Of a DNA stretch of 64,000 bases, positions 54,849-64,000 are shown one piece after another (positions within the stretch are counted from its first letter, which is position 1; each line of letters starts with the position of its first letter). This stretch comes from Globisporangium splendens (lineage: Eukaryota; Oomycota; Peronosporomycetes; Pythiales; Pythiaceae): positions 868,001 through 932,000 of the forward strand of contig VFIW01000005.1 of the NCBI GenBank assembly GCA_006386115.1. Direction: 5' to 3'. Both the position numbers and the translations under genes were made by a program. The notes under the pieces were generated by a model. That model had not been told where the DNA came from, ran no database searches, and saw nothing but the letters and a program-made list of their open reading frames with translations.

Positions 54849-57131
54849 ATGCTGCTGCTTGATGACCTCAATTCAAAGACGCAAAAAATGGCACGGGATG
54901 AACTCATGGACGCGCTCCAGGTGCTGCGCACTGCGCGCAGCATCGACGGCGTGAAAGCGCACTTCCACGCGATCCACGATGGTACAGCAGTGGTCTATCT
55001 CTATATTCATTCTCTATGTACTGACGCTCTTCATTTGTGCTAATGTGCTGTCTATTGCCCTCACGACAGCGCTCGACGACATCCAGCGCAAGCGCTCGCG
55101 GTTTCTCGAAGACGCGTTCGCGACGGTTCTACGCCAAGTGTGGACGTTCGTGAAGCGATTAACAGACGGAGCCGATGATGGTCATGATGAAATGGAATTG
55201 ACGCTATCGAGCTTGCAAGCGATTGAAGTGTGTGTGGAATTCGTCGAGCCATTGCTGTTGATACTGAAAGAACGAGCAAGTTCCCAGTCGTTGCAGCAGG
55301 ATATAGATGACGCCATACGCGAGGTACGCTCCTTCCCTTCATGTGACTAAAGAACAGCACAAGAACTGATGCGCGTGCACTTGTGTAGAAAGCCGTGCTC
55401 GTCGCGTATCTCCTGCATTTACTGGGCAGGGATTCACGCGTGTTGCTCACAAATGATAGTGGAGGTTCGCACACTGAAGGAAAAGCCAAAGCGCTGCGAT
55501 TGCGACTGGCTGATCACATTGTCGCCTGTGGTGTCGACTTGAGTGCGATCTTTTCCACGTGGAGATTTCGAGAAGAGTTGGGCGAGTGCCGACGCATGCT
55601 TTTGCCTTCGCTACAGGGAAGAAACGGTTCTGATGAGGAATTCAACAGTGGTGATGACGACGACGCCTACGAAGACGACGACTTGCAATGGATCACGGAG
55701 TTCGTAGTCAAATCCTGGGCGCTGACCGAATTTGAGTATTTCGTGAAGGACGGAGGACAAGAGTACGCGTTCGCTGGGTGGTCGAACGAAGGCATCGCAA
55801 CATTCGCGTACGTCTTGCTTGTCGAATCGCCAGTTACGCCATCCACGCAGTTGTCTGCTCTGTATTCTTCACTGTCGTGGCTGTCCACCATAGCGCCGTT
55901 TGCTCAATCGCTGCTGCAAGCCGAAGACAGTTTGCTGGTAGCTCTTTGCCACTCTTCTGTTTGTAGCGTGGTTGGTCTCATATCTTTGACGGTGTGGTAT
56001 ACGCTTTTATGTCCGCAGATGCGCTTTCAAGGGCTTCAGTTGCTTCACAAAGTTCTAGCGAGAATCTCGGACGCTGCGCTCCCCTGTCAATGTGCTGCAA
56101 CAGATTCAAAAGACGATCAAGTCCCTTCCTTCAAGGAGAAATATGCAGGTTTGGCTCCTTATGAAAAGCATCGGACAGGCAACATTGAACCCTCGTTGAC
56201 GCCTATATGTGTGCTGATCTGTAGGTTTTCGTAACCGCGACTGGGTGACGCCACTCGTGCAGCTCATTACCAATGCCATGGTATCGTTTCCAGAGCCTTC
56301 AGAGCGCTCGTTTGCGCTTGCGACTCTGAGATCACTTCTAAGCAAGATCGAGTTCGATCATCGGTAGGTGTCGTGCTTGTTCTTTCGCTGTTATTTGGTC
56401 TTCCATTCTGGTTTGTTGGTCGTAATTACACAGATTATTGAGTCAATTTCGTACTTTCGTATCATAGGTTCGCAGTGCTGCGAAACTTGATCCTGACGTG
56501 CCCGTACGCGAACGTCGGTGCTGTGTTCGTGGACGAATTGCGCAGCAATGTCGTTCACGTCTGGGTATCCTCTTTGGAGACAAACAGCGCGTCTCGTAAG
56601 TCGAATTTGACGTTGAAGAATAACTCCATGCTGCTGTGTTACTGACCAAAACCCCACGATCCACTAGCGTTTGCGAGTCAAGAAGTTGGAAATCTGGTGC
56701 ATGCGATTCTGGAGCAAGCGAGCGAACGTGACCTCGTGCTGCAAGCTGACCTCGTCGCGAGTTGCGCCAGTCTCGTTCGCTTCCTGCACATCCGAGACAA
56801 GGTGCGACGCGATACAGGCAGGCAGACAGACAGGCATCTGCAAACGATTTGCTGATCATTTCATCCCTGTCATCTCTTCTGTTAACAGGACAATCGAGCC
56901 GGTATTCGATCAGACAACGTAACATCGATGCTGCAACGCATTCAGGGACGCGTTCACGCACGGATCCGCGAGCTGACGCCACCGCCGTCATTCTCGTCAG
57001 ATGATTATCATCACCACCACCGTAACCATGATTCGAGCAGTTCCCATGGTCACGCGTATCATACAACGGAGGAGTTCAACCGCCTTCTCATTCTCGAGGC
57101 TGTGTTAGCGTCCACGTTGGTGTCGAGTTAG
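54849..57131 (+). CDS. Helical-repeat protein, glomulin/Ybp2-like
   Basis: About seven exons. Exon 1 (MLLLDDLNSKTQKMARDEL) joins in phase to ALDDIQRKRSRFLEDAF; further exons begin near 55388, 56021, 56225, 56467, 56667 and 56890. The protein is almost all helix, with an acidic loop (about 55640-55680) and WITEFVVKSWALTEFEYFV, SWLSTIAPFAQSLL and MRFQGLQLLHKVLARIS. The pattern of a long HEAT-like protein with GLQLLH and PLVQLITNAMVSF segments resembles the glomulin/Ybp2 family, whose glomulin member binds Rbx1 and blocks cullin-RING ligases. The match is by eye only. The end has a His/Ser-rich patch. Confidence 0.45.
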
Positions 57132-57159
57132 TTTGAAAGCCAACAGTTCTTCAATATAC

Positions 57160-59077
57160 CTACGAGAATGGGATTTTCATCTCGCCAAACTCTGCTCCGA
57201 GTGCATTGATAGCGAATTTGCCCTGCCGTACGAGAGGCGATAGGGAATGCGCAGTCGCCTTTCCTTCTTGGCGTATGTCTCCATGAATGATCGTATGCTT
57301 CGTGGGTGCACCTGCTTTTGCGAGTAGCTCAGTCATCGGGTCCAGCAATTCGTTGACTTTATCGGCGACCTTGGACTCTAATTTCGTCGCCACCAACCTC
57401 GATCGTAGCTACGAGATGCGACAAAAACAAGCAACTCTGTCAACAAGGTTATACGGACAATGACGTGATTTGGAGATGTTACCAGTAAATCCGAGGCAGT
57501 TGTCACCCCTGATGCCTGCAATGCTGCCGCATATCCACCAGCGACGTGCTTTGTCATATCAACGCGGTCTCGGATGACCTGCTGGAGACCTGCGAAGTCT
57601 TCTTGCGACTGAAATGCCGCCAAGGAATCGAGAAACGCCTCGTATGAACCAACAGCATCACAGACAAGGAACACCGCTTTGAACAGGACATCGACCGCGT
57701 CCATGCGCGCATCTTGGATCGGTGGTATCAGCACATCTCGGTCCAGTCGCTCTCGTATTTGGTCTTTGGGTGAGTTGACAACAGCAGGACTTAGTGGGTG
57801 GTGCGCTTCTTGCTCACTATTGCACTGCATGCCGACCTTCTCTGATGTTGTTGTTGTTGACGCCTGCCTTGGCTTGTTCATTTTGTCTGATACGCGCGCA
57901 TGAAAAAACTGTTCAAATGCCGAGCTGATGAACATCTCGCGTTGGATGTTCCGCGTGCTCAAGTGGGTGATTTGCCGATGGGTTTGCTCCAGCACGTCGT
58001 AGATGCTGAGTGCGAGCGGCTTGGAGATCTTCCACAAGGCGAGTTCGTCGACACCGCGAACATTGTAGAGCACGTCGTAGCCTGTAAAACAGCGATTCTC
58101 TGTGAACAGCGCCAGGAACGGTTTAGAGGGTTGGAGAGCCTGATGCTCGCGTCGAATCTGTTGGCATCCAAACATTTAGAAGTAGATGAGTAGTTGGTGA
58201 TCACATTGGTACTATCGACATCTCTAAAATTCAAACTCATTGCCTTTAACAGCGGACTTTCGAGCTGCAAGTACGATTGAAACGGATCGATTGTGAAATC
58301 TTCAGGGAGTGTGAACGCGCCGTCGCCACCGTCAGCGTCCGGGTCAAACGATTTCAGCGCCACGACAAACAGAATGCGGGCAATCGGTGCGTTCAGTCCG
58401 CCAGGTATCGGCGCGACCAGATTTTTCGAGACGAACGGCTCAGGTTGCTTCCGCAAGGCTGGATTCTTAGACGCCTTTTTGACGTGGTGGCCCAACATTG
58501 GCTTCTGTTTCTGAACAGCATAGCTTCTTTTGGCATGTCTCCAGTCGTCCTCGTTATTCTTCTCGTCGCCTGGGACATTGTAGCGTGGATGGGCTTCGTG
58601 ACGGACCTGCCACTCGGATTTCCACGGATTCGTCATCAGCGGAGTGCGCTGGGCGAGCGCTTTCACGACAAGGTGGACGTCATGGATGTCCTCCTTCTTG
58701 GCCTGGAGACCGCGCCTGCAAAAATGACGAAGTAGCAAATTGACGTAAGAAATGCATTTGTGATTTTGCAGCATCAAACGCAGATGCTGTGGAAGCTTTG
58801 CCACGTACATGGTCGCAATGATTTCGCCAAACGCAAACCCTTGTGCCATCGCATGGCGAATCACTTTCGGCGGTAGATCGGTCGGGAAGACTTCAGCTTT
58901 GCGTTTATTCGGGCTCAGTGCGATGAGGTCGGTCGCCATAGGCGATTCCAGGAGCGCTTGGGACAGTGAACTATCAGCGGAAGACGCAGCGAGCGATTCC
59001 GTTGGTGATGACGCAGGGCTTGCACTGAGGTATGTGCTTTGCGCTTGATGCGCGCCATGAACAATTGGGCTCTGCAT
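57160..59077 (-). CDS. Unknown conserved-looking protein with a probable frameshift
   Basis: The start at 59077 (MQSPIVHGAHQAQ) leads to a Ser/Ala-rich region, then PTDLPPKVIRHAMAQGFAFGEIIATMYVAKLPQ-type helices, a basic linker with repeated Lys/Arg and LEDFTIDPF-like acidic sequence. Near 58173-58178 (TCTAAATG on the coding strand) the frame must move by one base to continue as RREHQALQPSKPFLALFTENRCF and YDVLYNVRGVDE. A final intron (donor near 57485, acceptor CTCGTAG near 57412) leads to the last exon, ending GEMKIPFS. No domain is recognised. Two genes tail to tail with the helical-repeat gene: 28 bp separate the stops. Confidence 0.45.
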
Positions 59078-59158
59078 CGCTGATGCTGCGAACCATTCCT
59101 ACATATGTAGCTCCTCGTCAACCATTGCATGTAGCCCAGCTTCAAGAAAAAGCAAATG

Positions 59159-60817
59159 TTACTGAAGCACCTGCATCATTTGGTCTTCTTCACGTTTTCG
59201 CTGCCGAAGCAGCGTCGATACAAATGTGAGCGCATCTTCGTCCTCCACGCGCTTGTCGTGCTCAAAGCGACGATAGGCGGCGTCGATTTCCAAGACAAAA
59301 CCCCAGAAATTACCTGGCACGAAGAAATAGTCGACGAGCGTACGCACTTGAGGCGACAGCGCGTTGAGCAGCCGTATGCGCTTCCATTGCAGTCGATCCC
59401 AAAATCCCCGATACATGCACTGAATCGTGACGACTGATCCCTGGAGAAAACAAAGATTGAGGAATCAGAAAAAAACGTTTGCAACCACGGCTCACACACA
59501 AAAGCTCAATATGCATGATCAAGCAAAGTACGAACCACAATGCGTCTCTGTTGCTACACAGTCGCCTGGCGCTGCTTTTCTCGCCAATGCTGCAGCGCTT
59601 TGCGGCACAAAATGCGATTCACTGCGTTCTCCAGTGCCAATAGTGCGTCCCGCTGCCGTTGCTTTGCTTGGTGGCGTGCTTCTTCCAAAAGTTGCGCTAC
59701 ACGAGCGTGGCGTTGTTGCAGAACGGCACGAAAGAATCGGCAAATGGTCGCGGCTGCAGCCTCCATGTGATGGTTTTGACGCACTTCTTCGAGGAACCGC
59801 CGCGTTTGCTTGTCTCGTAGCATGCGGGACGCAGTTTGGATTGTGACCACGGCTACGAGTTGGACGCCATCCTTAAAGTCCTGCCATGCGAGCTTCCAGC
59901 GGCGACTGCGAAGGAAGTCTCGAACGCTTTGCTGGAGCTTCGCAGCAGCGAATCCTTGCACATAACGACGAATGATCTAACAGAACAAGCCATAGGGTCA
60001 GATCAGTAGACCATGATACTTGAATGCAAAATCGCATGACGATTAGCGTAATTGGCCTCACTTGGGTGCTTTTTTCCTCGTTCGTGATGATCAGATTCAC
60101 TTTTTCGAGCCGCGCGCGCACATCCGGGAGCAGCTGCTCGGAGAACGAGTCAAACACGTCCGAGTCCACGTGTGAGTAGTCGATCGCCGTGCGGCGCACG
60201 CCATTAGCTGGTGTCGATTTCCTACAGTTGTGCATGCGCATGAGTAAGACAAGGCCAATGTATAGGACATAAACTGAATGATGCTAAATGCTCCTCGTCG
60301 TACTTGAGCTCCTCTAAATGCTGGAGCACTTCCTTGGCCTTGAGCAGGTCGCGATTGAGTTTCTTGCGGGTTCCTTTCTGTTTCTCGGTGATCGCCAACG
60401 ACGCTGCGTGTGTCTCCAATAGCGCGATCCGCATTTGCCGCATTGTATTGAAAAATGCGCTCTTTCCTTGGGTGCTGCACACAGCCATCCGCAATCTAGT
60501 TAGACTCACATAGCTATGTCAAGGTGCAAAGAGAGCACAACGCGTACTTCCAGTCGGCGCCGCATCTTGAAAATGCACTCGGGGCCGAGCTCGATTGACT
60601 CGTACATCTGGTTGCGCGTGTACTCGTTGTACCGGATGCATCGCCGTCGCTGCTGCTGCTGGCTGCTATTACTACTGCTGCTACTGGCGTCGTCCACAGA
60701 AGATCGCTTCCTGCGCGTCTGCTTCTTCGATTTCTTGTTGGCGGCGTTCAGGCGGCAGTTGACGCACTCGCCGCACGCATATACCGCTTCCGAGAGCGCC
60801 TCCCTCGCGGTGCCCAT
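59159..60817 (-). CDS. IQ-motif protein with N-terminal cysteine cluster
   Basis: Five exons. Exon 1 (from 60817) has CGECVNC followed by a basic stretch and Ser/Gln runs. Exon 2 (ends near 60290) is a coiled coil (ETHAASLAITEKQK). Exon 3 has DVFDSFSEQLLPDVRARL. Exon 4 (about 59980-59561) has IQ-like repeats (IIRRYVQGFAAAKLQQSVRDF, AVVTIQTASRMLRDKQ, ATICRFFRAVLQQRHARV). Exon 5 (about 59441-59159) opens VVTIQCMYRGFWDRLQWKR and ends in a conserved-looking block (VDYFFVPGNFWGFVLEIDAAYRRF). CxxCxxC with a basic flank recalls a CXXC-type or Zn site. Calmodulin binding is inferred. Confidence 0.6.
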
Positions 60818-61406
60818 TTCGCAAGCGCGGGGGCGACCAAGTGGACATCCGCAGCGCAGCAGGAGTAACAGCAGCCAACAGTACCGTCGGTCTCGCTATC
60901 GTCGCCATCCTTTTGATCGCAATTAACGGCGGAAGTGGCGGCAAATGTCGTCATCTCCCGCTCTTGTGCTATTGCTCTGCCATCGTGCAAGGCAACAATG
61001 GCGCCACCACCAGCTCAACATGCTCGACAGCTCCGATTGCACAGAAACAGTACTTTTGCACCCATGTTGTGTCCTGCAGCTGTAAAAAGAGTTAGGGTCA
61101 CATGGTCCTAGCGCACTGCATTAGGTTGCGATGTTCCAAGAGTATCGAACACTAAGGACAGATTTTTCTGGGGTTTTTTTCAGTAGCCGTTTTATATGGA
61201 AAGAAACTGCGCCGAGTTCTTTCCACAATGTGCCGCTCACCCAATGCGCTCGCTCCCTACTTTAGCGCAAAGCACGCAGCGCAGCGTCTGCCGCTCTGTC
61301 TTTCGCACACTGCGCATGGCGATTGTGAAACGCTCGCTGTCTGTCGTCCTTCCATTGCTCCCTCACACCACGTTAGGCCGCGAGCTTGCGACGACGCCAC
61401 ACGACG
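60818..61406. promoter_or_regulatory. Divergent promoter region
   Basis: 589 bp between the IQ protein (minus) and the kinase (plus). No coding frame with family features and no clear initiator consensus was seen. Confidence 0.4.
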
Positions 61407-62951
61407 ATGGCGACGGCGGTGACCAGCCCATGCGTCGGCGCCGCGAGTGATGGCGACGGCATCATCCCGAACGAGTTCGTGGTGGCCGCGCGCGTGCAGA
61501 TGCAGCGCATGATGCCCGTATGGATAGCCAAGACGCGGTGGCTCGTGCTGCGCGGCTCCAAGGCTCCGATCCTCGCCATGTACCGCCACCACGACGTCAC
61601 GACGGCCAGTGGTGAGTGTCTGTTCCATGATGGTAACCCACTCAAGGTGATGATCCTGGGCGACGACACGCTCGTACAGGTCACCGGCGAGAAGACCATG
61701 GTGCTCGCGAGCTCGCGCGTGCGCAAGCACGAGACGTGGGTCATCGCGTTCGCGAGCAGCGGCGACCGCAAGCGCATGTACAAGCTCGTCAAGACGTGGA
61801 TCGAGCTGAGCGCGTTCCTGCAGACGCTCACGGGCTTCGAGAGCATCGCCAAGAGCAACCACTCGGTCGTGTACATGTGCCACGAGCAAGAAGCCGAGTC
61901 AGAGGCGAAAGGACAAGGCGCTGAGTTCAGCAGCGCGAGGTCAATGTCGGCGCCATCGTCGTCGTCATTATCGCGGCGTCGTGTCCACCGTGGAAGGCGA
62001 TTCGCATTGAAGCGTGTAGGCAAAGACCAGTCGGCGAACGAGATCGCGATGACTGTGCGCGCGACTGCCATTGAAATACTGCGGCCGTACCTGGCGCGGT
62101 ACCTGTACATGTACGAGACCTCGAGCGACAACTCGGTGACGATCGTGATGCCGTACTACATCGGCGGCTCGCTTGCGGACCGCATCCGTGATATGGGAAG
62201 TGCAAACCCGTTGCCGGAGAAGATCGTGCGCAGCGTGCTCTCGTGGCTCTGCTGCGCGCTCGACGCGCTGCATCAGCAGGGGATCCTGCACTTGGACGTT
62301 AAGGCCGGCAATATTCTCTTTGACACGGCGTCGTCGCGCACATTTACAAATTTGAAGCTCGTGGACTTTGGGAGCGCTGCGCCGATGAATACAGGGCGAA
62401 CACCGTGGACAATGGGCGAGTGTCGTCAAGACCCAGAGGCAAGCGACCGCGCCAATGGCGGCACGTACGGCTGCATGGCACCCGAGCGATTCGATGGCCA
62501 GTATGGACCTGAAGCCGACGTGTATGGCGCTGGCGTTGTGCTGTATCACATGGTGGTTGGTGAGATCCCGTTCCCGGGCAAAGATTTGTACCAGGTGCTG
62601 GTCAAGAACATGGCGGGCAAAGTGAGCTTTGCGAGTCCGCACTGGACGCGCGTGTCGGCGTCTTTGCGGCACCTCGCGATGCGCATACTCGACGCAAATC
62701 CAGCGACGCGGATCACGCTCCCAGAGATCCTGCGGCTCAAGTGGTTGTTCCAGAATGTATCGACCCACGAGCCCAAGCTGAAAGAGGAGCTGTCGTTGGC
62801 AACAGCTAGCGCCAGCGGACGAGCTCGCAAGAAAGATGCGAGTGTGGGCGTGGTGATGGGGCCGTATCGCCGCCGTGGCGAGAGCAACAGCAGCTATAGT
62901 GAGTATGACAGCAGCACGACCTACTTCTCGCGGTCCGCGAAGTACGCATGA
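61407..62951 (+). CDS. PH-like plus Ser/Thr kinase protein with atypical nucleotide loop
   Basis: A single exon of 514 residues from the ATG at 61407. The N-terminal 125 residues (VWIAKTRWLVLRGSKAPILAMY ... ETWVIAFASSGDRKRMYKLV) resemble a PH domain. The kinase domain follows. Its P-loop reads IAKSNHSVVY, with none of the usual glycines. The VAIK-type lysine is in FALKRV, the catalytic loop is HLDVKAGN (L in place of R), and the DFG is VDFGSAA; APE and the helix following are normal (CMAPERF, EADVYGAGVVLYHMVVGEIPF). Catalytic Asp and metal Asp are present. A membrane-recruited kinase is inferred; weak or unusual ATP binding is possible. Confidence 0.75.
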   Translation: MATAVTSPCVGAASDGDGIIPNEFVVAARVQMQRMMPVWIAKTRWLVLRGSKAPILAMYRHHDVTTASGECLFHDGNPLKVMILGDDTLVQVTGEKTMVLASSRVRKHETWVIAFASSGDRKRMYKLVKTWIELSAFLQTLTGFESIAKSNHSVVYMCHEQEAESEAKGQGAEFSSARSMSAPSSSSLSRRRVHRGRRFALKRVGKDQSANEIAMTVRATAIEILRPYLARYLYMYETSSDNSVTIVMPYYIGGSLADRIRDMGSANPLPEKIVRSVLSWLCCALDALHQQGILHLDVKAGNILFDTASSRTFTNLKLVDFGSAAPMNTGRTPWTMGECRQDPEASDRANGGTYGCMAPERFDGQYGPEADVYGAGVVLYHMVVGEIPFPGKDLYQVLVKNMAGKVSFASPHWTRVSASLRHLAMRILDANPATRITLPEILRLKWLFQNVSTHEPKLKEELSLATASASGRARKKDASVGVVMGPYRRRGESNSSYSEYDSSTTYFSRSAKYA

Positions 62952-63155
62952 TGGAGAGAAGAGATCGGGAGAAAATGTGGCGCACGTGACGCGACCCCCG
63001 AGTGGATCATGGCAGTGAGTCCACCTGGCGAATGGAATTATCTCGTGAACTGCACTTGCTTCGGCTCTGCGGGCCTCGAAAGATGTCCAGAATATGAATG
63101 CACCTAGCCAAGGCGCTCGGTGACATTGTGGTGCATCCAAGGAGAGTTGCAGGTT
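62952..63155. other. Kinase 3' flank, no gene
   Basis: A short region after the kinase stop. A long minus-strand frame crosses it, but it is antisense to the kinase and shows no family feature. Confidence 0.35.
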
Positions 63156-63833
63156 CAGTGAGCGTAATGGAGCCTGCACCACAACCGAAATTCCTCCTCG
63201 TCGATCAAGGTAGAAACCACCTTCGTTGGATCACGCGGCAATCCAGGACCAGGAGGGACTGGATCCATTATCGTGCGTGTCCATAAGGATTCGCACACAG
63301 CCAGTTTAATTTGGGCTGCCAGCATGGCCTATAGCAGGAAGGACACGACCAACAACTTTGCCGAGTACTGGGGTCTCATACACGGACTCCGAGAAGCCCA
63401 ACGCAGTCACTTCGAACCGTTGTATGTGATTGGAGACAGTGCACTGATTATCTCCCAACAGAGAATGCATCGGTCCCCTCGACAGCACCGATTGGCACGT
63501 TTATACCAGACAAGTCGACGACTCGCGGATTACATCGACATCCGAGGATGGTACCATCACTACCGTGCCTTCAACAAGATGGCGGACTCAGCCGCCAACC
63601 TAGCCATTGACACCAGAACCTCAACGCAGGTTCACTTCCCAACTCAAAGAGCTGCTTTCAACAATCTCACCCAGGATCTTGACAACGACGTCATGCATTG
63701 GCTTATGCGAAGTTCGGAAGATCCAAGGTCATTGGACAACACAAGGCAGCCTCACATTGGACCAAGAGAACATGCCATCCTGGTCAAAGATTATTTAGCA
63801 TTCAGAAGTGATCTATTGCAACCCGCGCTATAG
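63156..63833 (+). mobile_element. RNase H fragment of a retroelement
   Basis: From about 63220 the frame reads FVGSRGNPGPGGTGSIIV, then NNFAEYWGLIHGL, VIGDSALII and NKMADSAANLAID. These are the RNase H acidic boxes, but the first aspartate (normally FDGG) is lost; E, D and D of the other boxes remain. The tail runs to 63833. It differs from the copy at 25.8 kb. Element ends are not visible. Confidence 0.7.
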
Positions 63834-64000
63834 ACACATTTACACTCCTGTATGAAATTCGCAATGAAGATTAGGTAGGAGAATGGATATTGTAGGTCAC
63901 GATGATGAACCTAAATATACCTCACCTTATAAAGATAAAATAAAAATCTGTCCAGCGCGAGGTGTGATGATGGATGTCTCGTTCTGTCTGATGGGTAGAC
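63834..64000. other. Window end, no gene seen
   Basis: AT-rich flank of the RNase H fragment. It may be the 3' untranslated end of the element. Confidence 0.3.

Noticed and set aside
61968..63182. Minus-strand open frame of 404 codons across the kinase gene
   Set aside because: It is exactly antisense to a kinase with recognisable motifs, has no family features of its own, and GC-rich codon use explains its length.
1..64000. CRISPR arrays, rRNA and tRNA genes
   Set aside because: No regularly spaced direct repeats were found and no tRNA or rRNA signature was recognised by eye. A tRNAscan run would settle the tRNA question.

Overview
The window reads as nuclear DNA of an oomycete (stramenopile water mould), most likely from the Phytophthora/Pythium side. 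Genes are dense and intron-poor. Introns are 60-125 bp and begin GTACGT, GTGAGT or GTAAGG. Two upstream regions match the oomycete core promoter (TCATTYYNCA type). Housekeeping genes are interrupted by wrecked islands that hold a LINE-type retroelement tail, a CRN-type kinase remnant and a Crypton-like tyrosine recombinase. The call rests on gene content and gene structure, because no rRNA or marker gene is present.

Layout. 1-9 kb: a truncated secreted-protein gene, a PHRF1-like RING/PHD/TFIIS-N/SRI protein, a coiled-coil protein on the other strand, a very large polytopic membrane protein with six repeats and a C-terminal F-box, and a membrane RING-CH ligase. 9-17 kb: a BAR-TBC RabGAP, a disrupted Armadillo/PHD-like gene and sphingosine-1-phosphate lyase. 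17-24.5 kb: an active-type rhomboid protease, a decayed multi-frame pseudogene, a histidine phosphatase and a second rhomboid that has lost its catalytic histidine. 24.5-27.1 kb: a mobile-element graveyard with LINE zinc knuckle and RNase H, a kinase remnant and a copied scrap of the second rhomboid. 27-35 kb: a TBC-PDZ-GRAM-myotubularin fusion, an SLC38-like transporter and the Ski8/WDR61 WD40 protein. 35-38 kb: degenerate repeats and the Crypton-like element. 38-49.5 kb: alpha/beta hydrolase, ARPC5, a TPR protein, COP9 signalosome subunit 1, a disrupted coiled-coil gene, a mitochondrial PDK/BCKDK-type kinase and a four-helix membrane protein. 49.9-62.9 kb: a disrupted unknown gene, two IQ-motif proteins, a glomulin/Ybp2-like helical protein, an unknown gene and a PH-like/kinase protein whose glycine loop has no glycines. 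63-64 kb: a second RNase H remnant.

Themes. Three ubiquitin-related genes lie in the first 9 kb. Two RabGAPs, one of them fused to a PI3P phosphatase, point to endosomal membrane traffic. S1P lyase and the rhomboid share a divergent promoter that carries a cluster of GATTAGT palindromes. Most intact genes sit in divergent pairs with 200-700 bp between starts. Several genes look real but carry one-base shifts in A-runs or in-frame stops, and these need raw-read checks before they are called pseudogenes.
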